A stretch of DNA of 64,000 bases from Corynebacterium urogenitale (GTDB taxonomy: Bacteria; Actinomycetota; Actinomycetes; Mycobacteriales; Mycobacteriaceae): assembly GCF_009026825.1 (NCBI RefSeq), contig NZ_CP045032.1, positions 186,001 to 250,000 on the forward strand, given 5' to 3'. This document shows positions 46,245 through 57,076 of this stretch, in pieces. Below the pieces are notes generated by a model. It saw only the letters and a list, made by a program, of their open reading frames with translations, was not told where the DNA came from and ran no database searches. The translations under genes and the position numbers were made by a program. How positions within the stretch are numbered: the stretch's first letter is position 1; every line of letters begins with the position of its first letter.

Positions 46245-48098
46245 ATGGACATCCAGGCAGCAATGGGACAGTTCTTCGATGAGAAGGGCAATATCAACAT
46301 TCCGGATCAGCTCACGCTCTCCGGCATGTGCGAGATGCTCTTCACCATGGCGCAGATGGAAGGTGCTGCGGAGGACACCCTTATCCGCTACTGGGATTTC
46401 TCCGAGTCTCGTGAGGGCACGGTCCGCGAGATCACCCGCGCTCAGGTTAATACGCGCATTAAGGCCGTTTGCGTGCGCTTGCAGCAGGTCGCTCAGAAGG
46501 GCGATCGCGTGGCGATTCTGGCCAATAACTCGCCGGAGTACCTCTACGCTTTCCTCGGTGCTCTCTACGCCCAGATGGTGCCGGTTCCTCTCTACGATCC
46601 AAACGAGCCTGGCCACGCAGATCACCTCGAAGCTGTCCTTGGGTCCTCCGAGCCGACCGTGGTGCTGACTAATAAGCAGTCTGCTGCGGCCGTGCGCCAG
46701 TGCTTCGCGGGCACCCCAGCCGCTGAGCGCCCTCGCGTGCTCACTGTGGATGCGCTGCCTGATTCCCTCGCAGAAGAGTGGGTTAACCCCATGGCTGCCA
46801 TCATGGCGGACCCATCGCTTGCTCCGAGCTCCTCTGAGGTCGCTTTCCTGCAGTACACCTCCGGCTCAACCCGAACTCCTGCGGGCGTGGTGCTGACTCA
46901 CAGGTCCATCGTCAATAACGTTCTGCAGATCTTCGCTGCGGCGAACTTGAAGTCCCCAATGCGACTGTCCACGTGGCTGCCACTGCACCATGACATGGGC
47001 ATCATCCTGGCGGCTTTCGTGGTCTTGCTTGGGGTTCCATTCGACCTCATGAGCCCACGCGACTTCATCCAGGATCCAGCGCGGTGGATTCGCCAGCTCT
47101 CCAAGCGCAACGATGAAGAGTACATCTACACCGCGGTTCCAAACTTCGCGATGGAGCTAGCCAACCGTTACGCCAACCCTGCCAATGTTGAATCACTCAA
47201 GGACCTCGATCTCTCCCATGTCGACGGCATCATCAACGGCTCCGAGCCGGTGACCCGCGGCTCCATGGAGAAGTTTATGGAGATCTTCGGTGAGTACGGC
47301 CTCAAACGTGAGGTCATGCGTCCGTCCTACGGTCTGGCCGAGGCAACGCTCCTCGTCACCACCCCGCAGACTGAACAGCGCCCAGCGACGGTGTGGCTGG
47401 ATCGCGAACAGCTGGCTCAAGGCGCTGCCGTAGAGCTTTCTGAGGGAGATGACAAGGCGATGCCGCTCATGTCCGTGGGCCAGGTCTGTTCGCCACAGGT
47501 TCTCGTCATCGTCGATCCTGATACCGGCAAGGAGGTAGCAGATGGCACCGTTGGTGAGATCTGGGTCAACGGTGACAACATGGCTGCTGGCTACCTCAAT
47601 CGCGAAGACGAGACAGTCGAGACGTTCCGTAACAGCCTGCCGGTGGGCAACCGCCTGGAGAATACCCGTGCGGCCAACGCCCCGGAGGACAACTGGATGC
47701 GCACTGGCGACCTCGCCGTGATCGTGGATAACGAGGTCTACATCACCGGTCGCCTGAAGGACCTCATCATCGTCGCAGGTCGTAACCACTACCCGCACGA
47801 TATTGAAGCCACCGCCGATGCGTCCACGGCCCAAACCGCCAATGGCGTGATCGCCGCTTTCTCCACTCCTGGTGAGGATGTGGAAGGACTGGTCATCGTC
47901 GCTGAGCGCGACCCCGAGGCCGATAAGTCCGGTGACGCGGACGCGATCCAGGCGATCCGCACTGCCGTCACCAAGACCCACGGTGTGCAGCCGGAGGATG
48001 TGCGCATCGTCGATGAGGGAGTCATTCCGCGCTCCTCGGCGAATAAGATCGCTCGCCGCGTGGCCGCCAAGGCCTACAATGAAGGCAAGTTCGACTAG
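46245..48098 (+). CDS. fadD32: long-chain fatty acyl-AMP ligase FadD32
   Basis: 617 residues. It activates the meromycolic-type acyl chain as acyl-AMP and loads it on the N-terminal carrier domain of Pks13. The AMP-forming P-loop reads LQYTSGSTRTPAGVVLTH, with the adenylate motifs PSYGLAEATL, WMRTGDLAVIVDNEVYITGRLKD and NKIARRVAAKAY. ATG 46245 has AAGGAG upstream; the frame extends 25 codons further but those are not conserved. It is directly upstream of pks13, as in all mycolate producers known to me. Confidence 0.96.
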   Translation: MDIQAAMGQFFDEKGNINIPDQLTLSGMCEMLFTMAQMEGAAEDTLIRYWDFSESREGTVREITRAQVNTRIKAVCVRLQQVAQKGDRVAILANNSPEYLYAFLGALYAQMVPVPLYDPNEPGHADHLEAVLGSSEPTVVLTNKQSAAAVRQCFAGTPAAERPRVLTVDALPDSLAEEWVNPMAAIMADPSLAPSSSEVAFLQYTSGSTRTPAGVVLTHRSIVNNVLQIFAAANLKSPMRLSTWLPLHHDMGIILAAFVVLLGVPFDLMSPRDFIQDPARWIRQLSKRNDEEYIYTAVPNFAMELANRYANPANVESLKDLDLSHVDGIINGSEPVTRGSMEKFMEIFGEYGLKREVMRPSYGLAEATLLVTTPQTEQRPATVWLDREQLAQGAAVELSEGDDKAMPLMSVGQVCSPQVLVIVDPDTGKEVADGTVGEIWVNGDNMAAGYLNREDETVETFRNSLPVGNRLENTRAANAPEDNWMRTGDLAVIVDNEVYITGRLKDLIIVAGRNHYPHDIEATADASTAQTANGVIAAFSTPGEDVEGLVIVAERDPEADKSGDADAIQAIRTAVTKTHGVQPEDVRIVDEGVIPRSSANKIARRVAAKAYNEGKFD

Positions 48099-48130
48099 TT
48101 CGCCACCTTAAGACCCACAGTCTTTCTGCA

Positions 48131-48179
48131 CCCCGGCCCATAACGCGTGAAAAAACTTCACGTGGGATGTAGGCCGGGG
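48131..48179 (+). terminator. hairpin between fadD32 and pks13
   Basis: CCCCGGCC...GGCCGGGG outer stem with CGTGAA/TTCACG inside. It is not followed by T residues, so it may be an attenuator or processing site and not a full stop. Confidence 0.45.
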
Positions 48180-48373
48180 TAGTAGGTTGACCACCCTGTG
48201 CGCGATACCATATAGCGAGATAGCTGCAGTGGGCGCTGTCGCATGTACGACCCCGTGCACTCCCACCGCTGGGAGCAGTAGCCTTTGCACATGCGGCACG
48301 CGGTGGCGTCGAAAACAAAACAACACAGCGCCGCACCCACGGCAAGATAAAAAGGAAGGAACCCACGGTCCGC

Positions 48374-51300
48374 ATGGCAGAGATTAATGCGACGAACCGT
48401 CCAACGACAGTGCAGCAGATGCGCGAATGGCTGCGTCAGTGGATTGTAGAGACCACAGACCTGTCGCTGGAGGAAATCACGGACGAGCGCTCCATGGAGG
48501 AGTTCGGCCTGTCCAGTCGCGATGTGGTGGTACTCTCCGGCGACCTCGAACGCCTGATGGGTACCACCCTGGATGCCACCGTGGCCTATGAATTTAACTC
48601 CATCGCTGCACTGTCCGACTACCTCATCAACGGCCGCTCCCGTCCTGAGAGCGCTGGCGCTGTGGCGCGTTCCCAGTCCGGATCTGCCCTGAAGCCGGAG
48701 GACCGCGATATCGCCATCGTCGGTATGGCGGGCCGTTACCCGGGTGCCAACAACGCCGCGGAAATGTGGGAGATGTTTAGCGGCTACAAGTCCGGGGTCG
48801 GCGATCTGCCCGCCGGTCGCTGGTCTGAATTCGCCGGGGATGAGGAAATGTCCCGCCGCATTGCGGAGGCCACCCTGACTGGCGGCTACATCGAGGACAT
48901 CGCTTCCTTCGATGCCGAGTTCTTTGGGCTCTCCCCACTGGAAGCGGCGAACATGGACCCGCAGCAGCGCATCATCCTGCATCTGACCTGGGAAGCCCTG
49001 GAGGATGCAGGCATCCCCGCCAACACTCTGCGCGGCATGCCGGTGGGTGTGTTTATCGGCTCGACAAACAACGATTACGCGATGACTATCGCCGCCGACC
49101 CGAAAGAGGCCCATCCTTATGCGCTGACGGGCAACTCGACTTCCGTCATCGCCAACCGCGTCTCCTACGCCTTCGATTTCCGTGGGCCGTCCGTGGCGAT
49201 GGACACTGCCTGCTCTTCCTCCCTGGTGGCGATCCACCAGGCCGTGCGCTCACTGCGTGATGGCGATTCTTCTATCGCCGTGGCAGGTGGCGTGAACTTG
49301 CTAGCCAATCCTTTCGGTACCGTGGCGTTCTCCGAACTGGGAGTGCTCAGCCCCTCCGGTGCGATCCACGCCTTCTCCGAGGATGCGGATGGCATCGTTC
49401 GTTCCGACGGCGCCGGCGTGGTCGTGCTCAAGCGTCTTTCCGATGCCCGACGCCACGGCGACCACGTACTAGCGGTGATCAAAGGTTCGGCAATTAATAG
49501 CGACGGCCGCTCCAACGGCCTGACCGCGCCAAACCCCGATGCGCAGGTAGCGGTACTGGAGTCCGCCTACCAGGATGCGGGCATTGATCCGAAGTACGTC
49601 GATTACGTGGAAGCCCATGGCACCGGTACGATCCTGGGCGACCCCATCGAGGCCACCGCCCTCGGAGCTGTGCTGGGCAAGAACAGGGATGTAGGATCTC
49701 CGACGATGCTGGGTTCCGCGAAGACCAACTTCGGCCACACCGAGGCCGCCGCTGGCGTGGCCGGAGTGATGAAGGTGGCTATGGCCATGCGCGAGGGCAT
49801 GCTGCCGCCGAGCCTCAACTACTCCGGCCCGAACCCGTACATCGACTTCGACCGCGAGCACCTGGAGGTCGTGGAAGACGGCCGTGAGTGGCCGGAGTAT
49901 TCCGGCCGCGCCATTGCGGGTGTCTCCGGCTTTGGTTTCGGTGGCACGAACGCCCACATTGTCCTCGCCGCCCCGGATGAGGCAGATGCCAAGGGCCTGG
50001 CCGAGGTGGACGTTGACACGCCAGCACCAGCACCGATTGGTCTGGATACTGCGGATGCCGCTGGCGTGGAGCCGACCTACCTCCTGCCGGTCAGTGGCCT
50101 GTTGCCGTCCCGCCGCCGCACGGCAGCAGCGGATCTGGCTGCGTGGCTGGAGGAGAAGAAGGGCGGCGCTAACCCACCAGCACTCGCGGATATCGCCCGC
50201 GCGCTGGCAGGGCACAACCACGGCCGCTCCCGCGGTGTGGCTCTGGCCAGGAACTACGAGGAGGCCATCGACGGCCTCAATCGCCTGGCTGCTGGTAAGC
50301 AGACGGGCAAGACCAAGTCCGCTGATTCTCCGAACAGCATGGGCGCGGTTTGGGTGTACTCCGGCTTCGGCTCCCAGCACCGGAAGATGGGCAAGGACCT
50401 GTACGAGCTTTCCCCATTCTTCGCTGCTGCCCTGCGCGAGGTTGACGAGTACGTGCAGCTGGAATCCGGCTGGTCCATCGTGGAAAAGGTCCTCGATGAT
50501 GAGCAGAACTTCGACCTGGAATCCGCACAGGTGGGCATAACCTGTATTCAGATTGCTCTGACTGATTTCCTCTACCACCTGGGGGCCAAGCCCGCCGCCG
50601 TGGTGGGGCAGTCCATGGGTGAGATCGCCGCAGCGTACGCCGTCGGTGGTCTGTCCAAGGCCGATGCGATCCGCGTGGCCGCTCACCGCTCGCGCCTCAT
50701 GGGCGAGGGGGAGGAGCTGCTGCCGGAGGACAAGCAGGGAGCCATGGCTGTGGTGGAGTTCGGTGTGGAGGAGCTGGCCACTTTCACGGCCGAGCACCCG
50801 GAGTTCGCCAAGGTTGAGCCCGCCGTGTACGCCGCGCCGGGTATGACCACCGTTGGTGGCCCGAAGGAGCCAGTCGACAAATTGGTGGAGTACCTCGAAG
50901 GCGAGGGGAAGTTCGCCCGCAAACTGCAGGTCAAGGGTGCGGGACACACGTCGATGCTTGATCCGATCCTCGGCGAGCTGCACTTCGAAATCTCCGATAT
51001 TGAGGCGCATCCGATCACCACGCCGCTGTATTCCACCGTGGATCGCGGCCGCGTGTACCAGCCGGGCGAGACCTTGCACGATGCGGATTACTTCGTGCGT
51101 TGTACCCGCCAGCCGGTGTGGTTCTCGGATGCGACGGGTCAGCAGTTCGACGATGGTTACCGCACGTTCGTGGAGATCTCCCCGAACCCGGTGGCGCTGA
51201 TGCCGCTGATGAATAATTCCTTCGCACACAATGCGTCGGATTCCAAGTTGCTGTTCGCGCTCAAGCGCAAGGAGCCAGTCTCTGAGACCGTGGGCAACCT

Positions 51301-53371
51301 CTTGGCGGAGCTCTATGCCCAGGGGCAGGATATTGACCTCAAGGCCCTGGTCGGTCGCGGTCAGTCCGCTGATGTTCCGGGTGTGCACTGGAACCTCAAC
51401 TCCTACTGGACAACAGCACGACCATCGTCCGGTGGTGTGCTCGACCTGCCGGGAACCCGCGTCAATCTCCCAGGTGGCGGTATCGCTTACTCCGTGTCCG
51501 CCGACATGGTCCCTTCCGTTCTCGCCCTAGCCGAGTCCATCGCCGCCGATGTGGATGATCAGGCAACTGTGGTGACCAGCAAGGAGCACAAGCCGCTGCT
51601 GACCAGTGGCAAGCTGACGGCGATGGTGTCCCGTTCCCTCGGTGGCTGGGCTGTGAGCATCTACGATGCGGAAGCCGCGGATATGCCGCTGTTGGGCGAG
51701 GCCTTCCTGTCCTCTTTGTTCGACGCCACCGCGATCGCCAATGCAGCTGATAGCGCAACCTCGGGCGCGACCGCCTCCGCTGCTGGTGCGGCAGCTGCCG
51801 GTGCCGATGCGGTATCCACAGCTGCGAAGCCCAAGTCTGCCAACAAGTTGCCGGAGGTGGATACCAATGCGCAGCGCTGGGATCCGAACTCTGGCCAGTC
51901 CGTGGCCGAGCGCCTCCGCGAGATTGTTGGCGAGGCCATGGGCTACGACGTGGAGGATCTTCCGGGCGAGCTGCCTCTGATCGACCTCGGTCTGGATTCG
52001 CTGATGGGCATGCGCATCAAGAATCGTGTGGAATACGACTTTGACATTCCACCGCTGCAGGTTCAGGCACTGCGAGACGGCTCTGTCGATGACGTCATCG
52101 CGATCGTTGAGCAGATGGTGGCCGAGCGCCACAGTGGTGCTACGAGCGAGGATGCTGGGTCGCCGGCAGCCGATGAGGGCGTTGAAGCCCCAGCGGCGAA
52201 TGAGGGTGCCAAGGCACCAGCGGCGGAGCAGACGGCCGCAGAGCCAGAGGAGCAAACGACGGACTACACGGCCACCGCAGGCGGCGTGGCTCCTCGTGAT
52301 GCCTCCGAACGTTTGGCATTCGCTACGTGGGCGAAGATCACGGGCAAGGCAGCTGGCGGCGTGACCAGTGAACTGCCGAAGATCGATGAGTCCACGGCAC
52401 AAGCCATCGCAGAACGGCTCTCTGAGCGCTCGGGTGCGACCATTACCGCTGAGGACGTGCTCGCCGCTAAGACCCTAGAGCCACTGAGCGATAAGATTCG
52501 CCAAGAGCTGGAGACGGAAGTCGAGGGCAACATCCGCGTACTGCGGGAACGCATCGATGGCGACACCACACCTGCTGTGTTCCTCTTCCACCCGGCGGGC
52601 GGCTCCTCCGTGGTCTACTCGCCACTGGCGCGCCGTCTCCCGGACAATGTCCCTGTCTACGGTGTGGAGCGTCTCGAGGGACCACTGGCCGAGCGTGCTG
52701 AGGCCTACATTAAGGAAATCATCGATTACTCGGCTGGCCAGCCGGTCGTGCTCGGTGGCTGGAGCTTCGGCGGTGCCCTGGCCTACGAGGTGGCGTCTCA
52801 ACTGCAAAAGCGCGCCGCTCGGGGCGAGGAGACGGCCGTTGTCCAGCGCATTGTTCTGCTGGACACCGTGCAGCCGAAGAACCCAGCCCCAGATACGAAG
52901 GAAGAGATGCACGCCCGCTGGGACCGTTACGCGGAGTTCGCCCAGAAGACCTATGGCCTGCCACTGGAGGTGCCACACGACCAGCTCGATGAATTGGGCG
53001 AAGATGTGATGATGCAGCAGTTCCAGGAGATGCTCGCCAGCCCCATGATGGCGCAGATGGGTCTGCCCGCCGGTGTGTTGGAACACCAGCGAGCCAGCTT
53101 CGTGGACAATCGCATCCTCGAATCCCTGAGCTTCAGCCAGTGGGCTGAGGTTGATGTTCCCGTCACCCTTTTCCGCGCCGAGCGGATGCACGATGGAGCC
53201 ATCGAGCTCGAGCCTGCGTACGCAGAGATCGCGGCGGATGGTAACTGGGGTCAGATCGTCAACGACCTGGAAATTATCTACCTGCACGGCGATCACCTGG
53301 CCATCGTCGATGAGCCCGAGATCGCTACCGTGGGAGCAGTACTCGCTCAGCATCTCGCCGACGGCTCCTAG
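48374..53371 (+). CDS. pks13: mycolate polyketide synthase Pks13
   Basis: 1665 residues. It performs the Claisen condensation that joins the meromycolyl and carboxyacyl chains. Domains in order: carrier 1 (about 10-90, phosphopantetheine Ser48 in EEFGLSSRD); ketosynthase (about 110-530, Cys280 in DTACSSSL, His in [13 protein letters not shown] and [10 protein letters not shown]); acyltransferase (about 650-960, Ser747 in [11 protein letters not shown]); Ala-rich linker; carrier 2 (about 1175-1255, Ser1209 in LGLDSLMGM); a second Ala/Glu/Pro linker; thioesterase (about 1390-1660, Ser1464 in [11 protein letters not shown], His in YLHGDHLAI). No reducing domains, as expected. Confidence 0.97.
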   Translation: MAEINATNRPTTVQQMREWLRQWIVETTDLSLEEITDERSMEEFGLSSRDVVVLSGDLERLMGTTLDATVAYEFNSIAALSDYLINGRSRPESAGAVARSQSGSALKPEDRDIAIVGMAGRYPGANNAAEMWEMFSGYKSGVGDLPAGRWSEFAGDEEMSRRIAEATLTGGYIEDIASFDAEFFGLSPLEAANMDPQQRIILHLTWEALEDAGIPANTLRGMPVGVFIGSTNNDYAMTIAADPKEAHPYALTGNSTSVIANRVSYAFDFRGPSVAMDTACSSSLVAIHQAVRSLRDGDSSIAVAGGVNLLANPFGTVAFSELGVLSPSGAIHAFSEDADGIVRSDGAGVVVLKRLSDARRHGDHVLAVIKGSAINSDGRSNGLTAPNPDAQVAVLESAYQDAGIDPKYVDYVEAHGTGTILGDPIEATALGAVLGKNRDVGSPTMLGSAKTNFGHTEAAAGVAGVMKVAMAMREGMLPPSLNYSGPNPYIDFDREHLEVVEDGREWPEYSGRAIAGVSGFGFGGTNAHIVLAAPDEADAKGLAEVDVDTPAPAPIGLDTADAAGVEPTYLLPVSGLLPSRRRTAAADLAAWLEEKKGGANPPALADIARALAGHNHGRSRGVALARNYEEAIDGLNRLAAGKQTGKTKSADSPNSMGAVWVYSGFGSQHRKMGKDLYELSPFFAAALREVDEYVQLESGWSIVEKVLDDEQNFDLESAQVGITCIQIALTDFLYHLGAKPAAVVGQSMGEIAAAYAVGGLSKADAIRVAAHRSRLMGEGEELLPEDKQGAMAVVEFGVEELATFTAEHPEFAKVEPAVYAAPGMTTVGGPKEPVDKLVEYLEGEGKFARKLQVKGAGHTSMLDPILGELHFEISDIEAHPITTPLYSTVDRGRVYQPGETLHDADYFVRCTRQPVWFSDATGQQFDDGYRTFVEISPNPVALMPLMNNSFAHNASDSKLLFALKRKEPVSETVGNLLAELYAQGQDIDLKALVGRGQSADVPGVHWNLNSYWTTARPSSGGVLDLPGTRVNLPGGGIAYSVSADMVPSVLALAESIAADVDDQATVVTSKEHKPLLTSGKLTAMVSRSLGGWAVSIYDAEAADMPLLGEAFLSSLFDATAIANAADSATSGATASAAGAAAAGADAVSTAAKPKSANKLPEVDTNAQRWDPNSGQSVAERLREIVGEAMGYDVEDLPGELPLIDLGLDSLMGMRIKNRVEYDFDIPPLQVQALRDGSVDDVIAIVEQMVAERHSGATSEDAGSPAADEGVEAPAANEGAKAPAAEQTAAEPEEQTTDYTATAGGVAPRDASERLAFATWAKITGKAAGGVTSELPKIDESTAQAIAERLSERSGATITAEDVLAAKTLEPLSDKIRQELETEVEGNIRVLRERIDGDTTPAVFLFHPAGGSSVVYSPLARRLPDNVPVYGVERLEGPLAERAEAYIKEIIDYSAGQPVVLGGWSFGGALAYEVASQLQKRAARGEETAVVQRIVLLDTVQPKNPAPDTKEEMHARWDRYAEFAQKTYGLPLEVPHDQLDELGEDVMMQQFQEMLASPMMAQMGLPAGVLEHQRASFVDNRILESLSFSQWAEVDVPVTLFRAERMHDGAIELEPAYAEIAADGNWGQIVNDLEIIYLHGDHLAIVDEPEIATVGAVLAQHLADGS

Positions 53372-53430
53372 CAGCGAACGCGGTGGCGTCGGAGATAGAC
53401 GAAGAAGACAAAGAAGAAGGACATATCCAC

Positions 53431-54987
53431 GTGACGGACACAACGGCAACGACGGCAGCCAAGCTGGAGGAACTGGGGCGCCGCCTGGAAAAGGCGCAGG
53501 ACCCAGGATCCGAGCGCGCGCGTGCCAAGCGTGACGAGGCCGGGCTGACCACCCCACGCCAGCGCATCGACGCGCTGTTGGATGAGGGCACCTTCATCGA
53601 AGTTGGCGCCCTCGGTAAGCAGCCGGGCGATAAGGACGCCCCCTACGGCGATGGCGTGGTCACCGGATACGGCCAGGTCAATGGTCGAACCGTGGCCGTT
53701 TACGCGCACGACAAGACCGTGTTCGGTGGATCCGTGGGCGAGACCTTCGGTAAGAAGGTCGTGGAAATCATGGACATGGCCATCCGCATTGGCTGCCCCG
53801 TCGTCGGCATCAACGATTCCGGTGGTGCGCGTATCCAGGATGCCGTGACCTCCCTGGCGATGTACTCGGAGATCGCACGCCGTCAGCTGCCGCTCTCCGG
53901 CCAGTCACCGCAGATCTCCATCCTGCTTGGCCCTTCCGCCGGTGGTGCCGTCTACGCCCCTGTAACCACGGACTTCCTCGTGGCAGTGGATAAGCGCACC
54001 CAGATGTTCGTCACCGGTCCCGCGGTTATTGAATCCGTCACGGGCGAAAAGATCTCGCACGAAGAACTCGGCGGCGCGCACGTGCAGGCTCGCAACGGCA
54101 ACATCTCCTACGTGGCCCCCAGCGAGGAAGAAGCCTTCAACTACGTCAAGGACCTGCTGGACTTCCTGCCTTCCTCCGCATACGACGAAACACCAAAGTT
54201 CTGGGCACCCAGCGATGAGCGAACCGAACGCGATCACGAGCTATCCAGCGTGATCCCCGACGACCCGAACGCCGGCTACGACATCACCGAGGTGCTCACC
54301 CGCATCTTCGACGATGAGAACGTGCTGGAAGTGCAGGATGAGTACGGCCAGAACATGTTCACCGGCTTCGCACGCATCGACGGCCAAGCGGTCGGCGTGG
54401 TGGCCAGCCAGCCGATGGTGCTGGCCGGCTGCATCGACGCAGATGCCGCCGACAAGGCCGCCCGCTTCATCCGCATCTGCGATTCCTACAACATCCCCCT
54501 GGTGTTCGTCGTGGACACGCCGGGCTACCTGCCGGGTGTGGAGCAGGAAAAGGTGGGACTGATCCACCGTGGCGCGAAGCTCGGCTTTGCCATGGTGGAG
54601 GCCACCGTGCCGAAGATCACCGTGATCGTGCGCAAGGCCTTCGGCGGTGCCTACGCCGTGATGGGCTCGAAGAACATGGGCGCGGATATCAATCTCGCAT
54701 GGCCCACCGCGCAGATTGCGGTCATGGGTGCCGAGGCAGCGGTAGTGATGATGCAGGGCAAGCAGCTGGCGCAGATGCCGGAAGAGCAGCGCCCCATGGC
54801 TCGCAAGATGTTCATGGACTTCTACAACGCGAACATGACCAGCCCTTACGTGGCAGCAGAGCGTGGTTACGTCGACGCGATCATTGAGCCGGAGGAGACC
54901 CGCTTGCGCCTGCGCCTCGCGCTACGCCAGCTGAAGGACAAGACCGTGCTGGAGCCAGAAAAGAAGCACACGATCATGCCGATGTAG
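53431..54987 (+). CDS. accD: acyl-CoA carboxylase beta subunit (AccD4/AccD3 type)
   Basis: 518 residues. This carboxyltransferase subunit makes the 2-carboxyacyl-CoA extender that Pks13 uses as the alpha branch. VGINDSGGARIQDAV and LGPSAGGAVYAPVTTDF form the first half-site; FVVDTPGYLPGVEQEKVGLIH and FGGAYAVMGSKNMGAD the second, with oxyanion glycines in place. The GTG at 53431 follows GAAGGAC; the frame begins at 53383 but the added residues are low-complexity acidic. It needs a biotinylated alpha subunit encoded elsewhere. The pks13-accD order is the classic mycolate condensation operon. Confidence 0.95.
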   Translation: MTDTTATTAAKLEELGRRLEKAQDPGSERARAKRDEAGLTTPRQRIDALLDEGTFIEVGALGKQPGDKDAPYGDGVVTGYGQVNGRTVAVYAHDKTVFGGSVGETFGKKVVEIMDMAIRIGCPVVGINDSGGARIQDAVTSLAMYSEIARRQLPLSGQSPQISILLGPSAGGAVYAPVTTDFLVAVDKRTQMFVTGPAVIESVTGEKISHEELGGAHVQARNGNISYVAPSEEEAFNYVKDLLDFLPSSAYDETPKFWAPSDERTERDHELSSVIPDDPNAGYDITEVLTRIFDDENVLEVQDEYGQNMFTGFARIDGQAVGVVASQPMVLAGCIDADAADKAARFIRICDSYNIPLVFVVDTPGYLPGVEQEKVGLIHRGAKLGFAMVEATVPKITVIVRKAFGGAYAVMGSKNMGADINLAWPTAQIAVMGAEAAVVMMQGKQLAQMPEEQRPMARKMFMDFYNANMTSPYVAAERGYVDAIIEPEETRLRLRLALRQLKDKTVLEPEKKHTIMPM

Positions 54988-55202
54988 CGGGCTGCCTCCT
55001 CGATCCTGTTGAGGGGGAGGAGGTGTCCAAAGAACGGCGTGCCGAGTAACATTTTGGGGAAGAAAACGTTAAGAGTAGAGGTGACGCTCTCCTCAGCAGA
55101 CCTCTTGGCGTCGGATAAAAAGGCAGAACGCCAGCAGGCCACGAACGCGAGCCCATCCAGGGCAACAACGACGATCCACACCAAACAAGAGGACCGAAAT
55201 AT

Positions 55203-56909
55203 ATGACTGCAGTACCGAAGAATCTCAAGCAGCGACTAGAGAAAGTAGCCTACGGCTTGGAAGGCGTTCTCGTGGACGCCAAGGCCCTCGCCACCGGCGT
55301 CGGTACGGTGTTGCGGTCCGGTGCTGTCGTGCACAACAAGGGCGCGATGGGCAAGGTGAACTTCGCGCGCAGTATCTGCCAGTACCGATTCACCTGCGCC
55401 CGCCAAGTCTGGTACGCCGCCTACGCGGAGCCAGACACCGTGGCCATCATCGATGACATGGGGGAGATCACCTACGGTGAGCTCCGCGACGATGCGCTGG
55501 CGCTGGCCCGCTACATGCAAGCCAACGGCATTGGTCGGGGCGGGCGCATCGGCGTGATGGCGCGGAACTCCCGCCTGATCCCAATGCTGCTCGCCGCCAA
55601 GGGATTCAACGGCGCCACGATCTACCTTCTGAACGTCGCCGCCTCCCCGAGCCAGCTCCAGGAATCCATCGTGGAACACAGCCTGGATGGGGTGTTCATC
55701 GACGAGGAGTTCGGTCAGCACCTGCCAGCCGACTGGGATAAGTGCCGCGTCTTCATCGGTCATGCCGAGGACCTGCACGCGCCCCAGGCTGCGAACCATG
55801 AGTGGAAGACCTTCCAGCAGCTCATCGAGGAAGCCCCTAGTGCGGAGCAGGAGAAGCTGCCAGTCATCCCGAAGCAGGGTGGCATCGTCATCATGAGCTC
55901 CGGCACCTCCGGCACGCCGAAGGGTGTGCGCCACCGCGAGCCACTGATCCCCGTGCCGATCGTGAGCATTATTCCTCGCATCGGGTGGAAGGCGAACATG
56001 GTCGTCCAGCAGACGGCCTCCCTGTTCCACAGCTGGGGTTGGGCGAATGTGAACATCTCCATCGCTCACCGCGCCACGATCATCTTCCGCCGCGTGTTCG
56101 ACCCAGTGCAGGCGATGGAGGACCTGGAGAAGTACCAGGCGGATGCGATTATCACGTCGCCGATCTTCATGAAGGAGCAGCTGAAGGTCGCTCAGAATGG
56201 CAATTACAACATCAAGCCGCTGGAGTTCATCGTCTCCTCCGGCAACGCCATGCATGAGGATCTGGTCCAAGGTCTGATCGAGCAGTTCGGCCCCGTGGTG
56301 CGTAACTTCTACGGTTCGACGGAGAACTCCGTGGCAACCATTGCGGACGCGGAGGAGATTCTCAAGTACCCGACCACCGCAGGTAAGCCGGTTGGCGGTG
56401 TGCGTCTGCGCATTTTGGACGACGACGGCAAGGTGCTGGGGCCGAACCAGCCCGGACGAATCTACTGCCGTGGCATTATGACCATGCGTGCGTACACGAA
56501 TCCGCGCGACAAGATGAAGGAGAAGCGCGGCCTGCTGGAGATTGGCGACCGCGGTTACTTGGATGAGGAAGGTCGCCTGTTCGTGCTAGGCCGCGCGGAC
56601 GACATGATCATCGTCGGTGGCGAGAACATCTATCCGCGTTCTGTCGAGGAGTGCCTGCATTCCATGCCGGGAATCCGCGATCTTTTCGCTAAGGGTGTGA
56701 AGGATGAGCAGACCTTCCAGCGGATCAAGCTGTGGGTTGTGCGGGATGATTCCCCTGAAGGCCAGGCGCTGACCGAAGAGTCCATCCAGGAGTGGGTTCG
56801 TGAGCACCTCCTGGAGCCTGCGGTGCCGCGCGAGGTGGAGTTCATGGATCGCTTGCCTCGCAACCCAACGGGCAAGGTGATGCCGCGACTGCTGCCGAAC
56901 GCGGAGTAG
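55203..56909 (+). CDS. long-chain acyl-CoA synthetase (FadD)
   Basis: 568 residues. It activates a free fatty acid through acyl-AMP. The P-loop is GIVIMSSGTSGTPKGVRHRE, followed by NFYGSTENSVATIA, GDRGYLDEEGRLFVLGRADDMIIVGGENIYPRSVEE and the catalytic Lys in NPTGKVMPRLLP. The first 60 residues (LKQRLEKVAYGLEGVLVDAKA) resemble N-terminal helices of mycobacterial FadD12/FadD2-like enzymes. It is distinct from FadD32 and lies 215 bases after accD, so it may supply the acyl-CoA that AccD carboxylates, which is inference. AGAGGACC precedes the ATG. A perfect terminator follows. Confidence 0.93.
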   Translation: MTAVPKNLKQRLEKVAYGLEGVLVDAKALATGVGTVLRSGAVVHNKGAMGKVNFARSICQYRFTCARQVWYAAYAEPDTVAIIDDMGEITYGELRDDALALARYMQANGIGRGGRIGVMARNSRLIPMLLAAKGFNGATIYLLNVAASPSQLQESIVEHSLDGVFIDEEFGQHLPADWDKCRVFIGHAEDLHAPQAANHEWKTFQQLIEEAPSAEQEKLPVIPKQGGIVIMSSGTSGTPKGVRHREPLIPVPIVSIIPRIGWKANMVVQQTASLFHSWGWANVNISIAHRATIIFRRVFDPVQAMEDLEKYQADAIITSPIFMKEQLKVAQNGNYNIKPLEFIVSSGNAMHEDLVQGLIEQFGPVVRNFYGSTENSVATIADAEEILKYPTTAGKPVGGVRLRILDDDGKVLGPNQPGRIYCRGIMTMRAYTNPRDKMKEKRGLLEIGDRGYLDEEGRLFVLGRADDMIIVGGENIYPRSVEECLHSMPGIRDLFAKGVKDEQTFQRIKLWVVRDDSPEGQALTEESIQEWVREHLLEPAVPREVEFMDRLPRNPTGKVMPRLLPNAE

Positions 56910-56922
56910 TCATTGGGGGTGG

Positions 56923-56967
56923 CCGTGGCATTTCCTCACAACGTGTGAGGAAATGCCACGGTTTTTT
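56923..56967 (+). terminator. perfect 18-bp terminator
   Basis: CCGTGGCATTTCCTCACA and its exact reverse complement (56944-56961) flank an ACG loop and run into TTTTTT. Confidence 0.95.
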
Positions 56968-56990
56968 GCTGTCTAGGGGTTTAAAACGGT

Positions 56991-57021
56991 GGCATTTTCT
57001 AACGGCCTGTCAGAAAATGCC
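56991..57021. repeat. second hairpin with TGTCAG arm
   Basis: GGCATTTTCT pairs with AGAAAATGCC across an 11-base loop that contains GGCCTGTC. It lies between the convergent fadD and acyltransferase genes and shares the GGCATTTNCT core with the preceding terminator. Confidence 0.6.
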
Positions 57022-57076
57022 GGGTTATGGGTCGGCCGGTGGTTGGCCAGCCAGTTGTTAGTTGGCCGTCTAGTAG

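Noticed and set aside
49469..51388. 639-codon antisense frame inside pks13
   Set aside because: High G+C third positions of pks13 leave the opposite frame open; no motif or start signal supports it.
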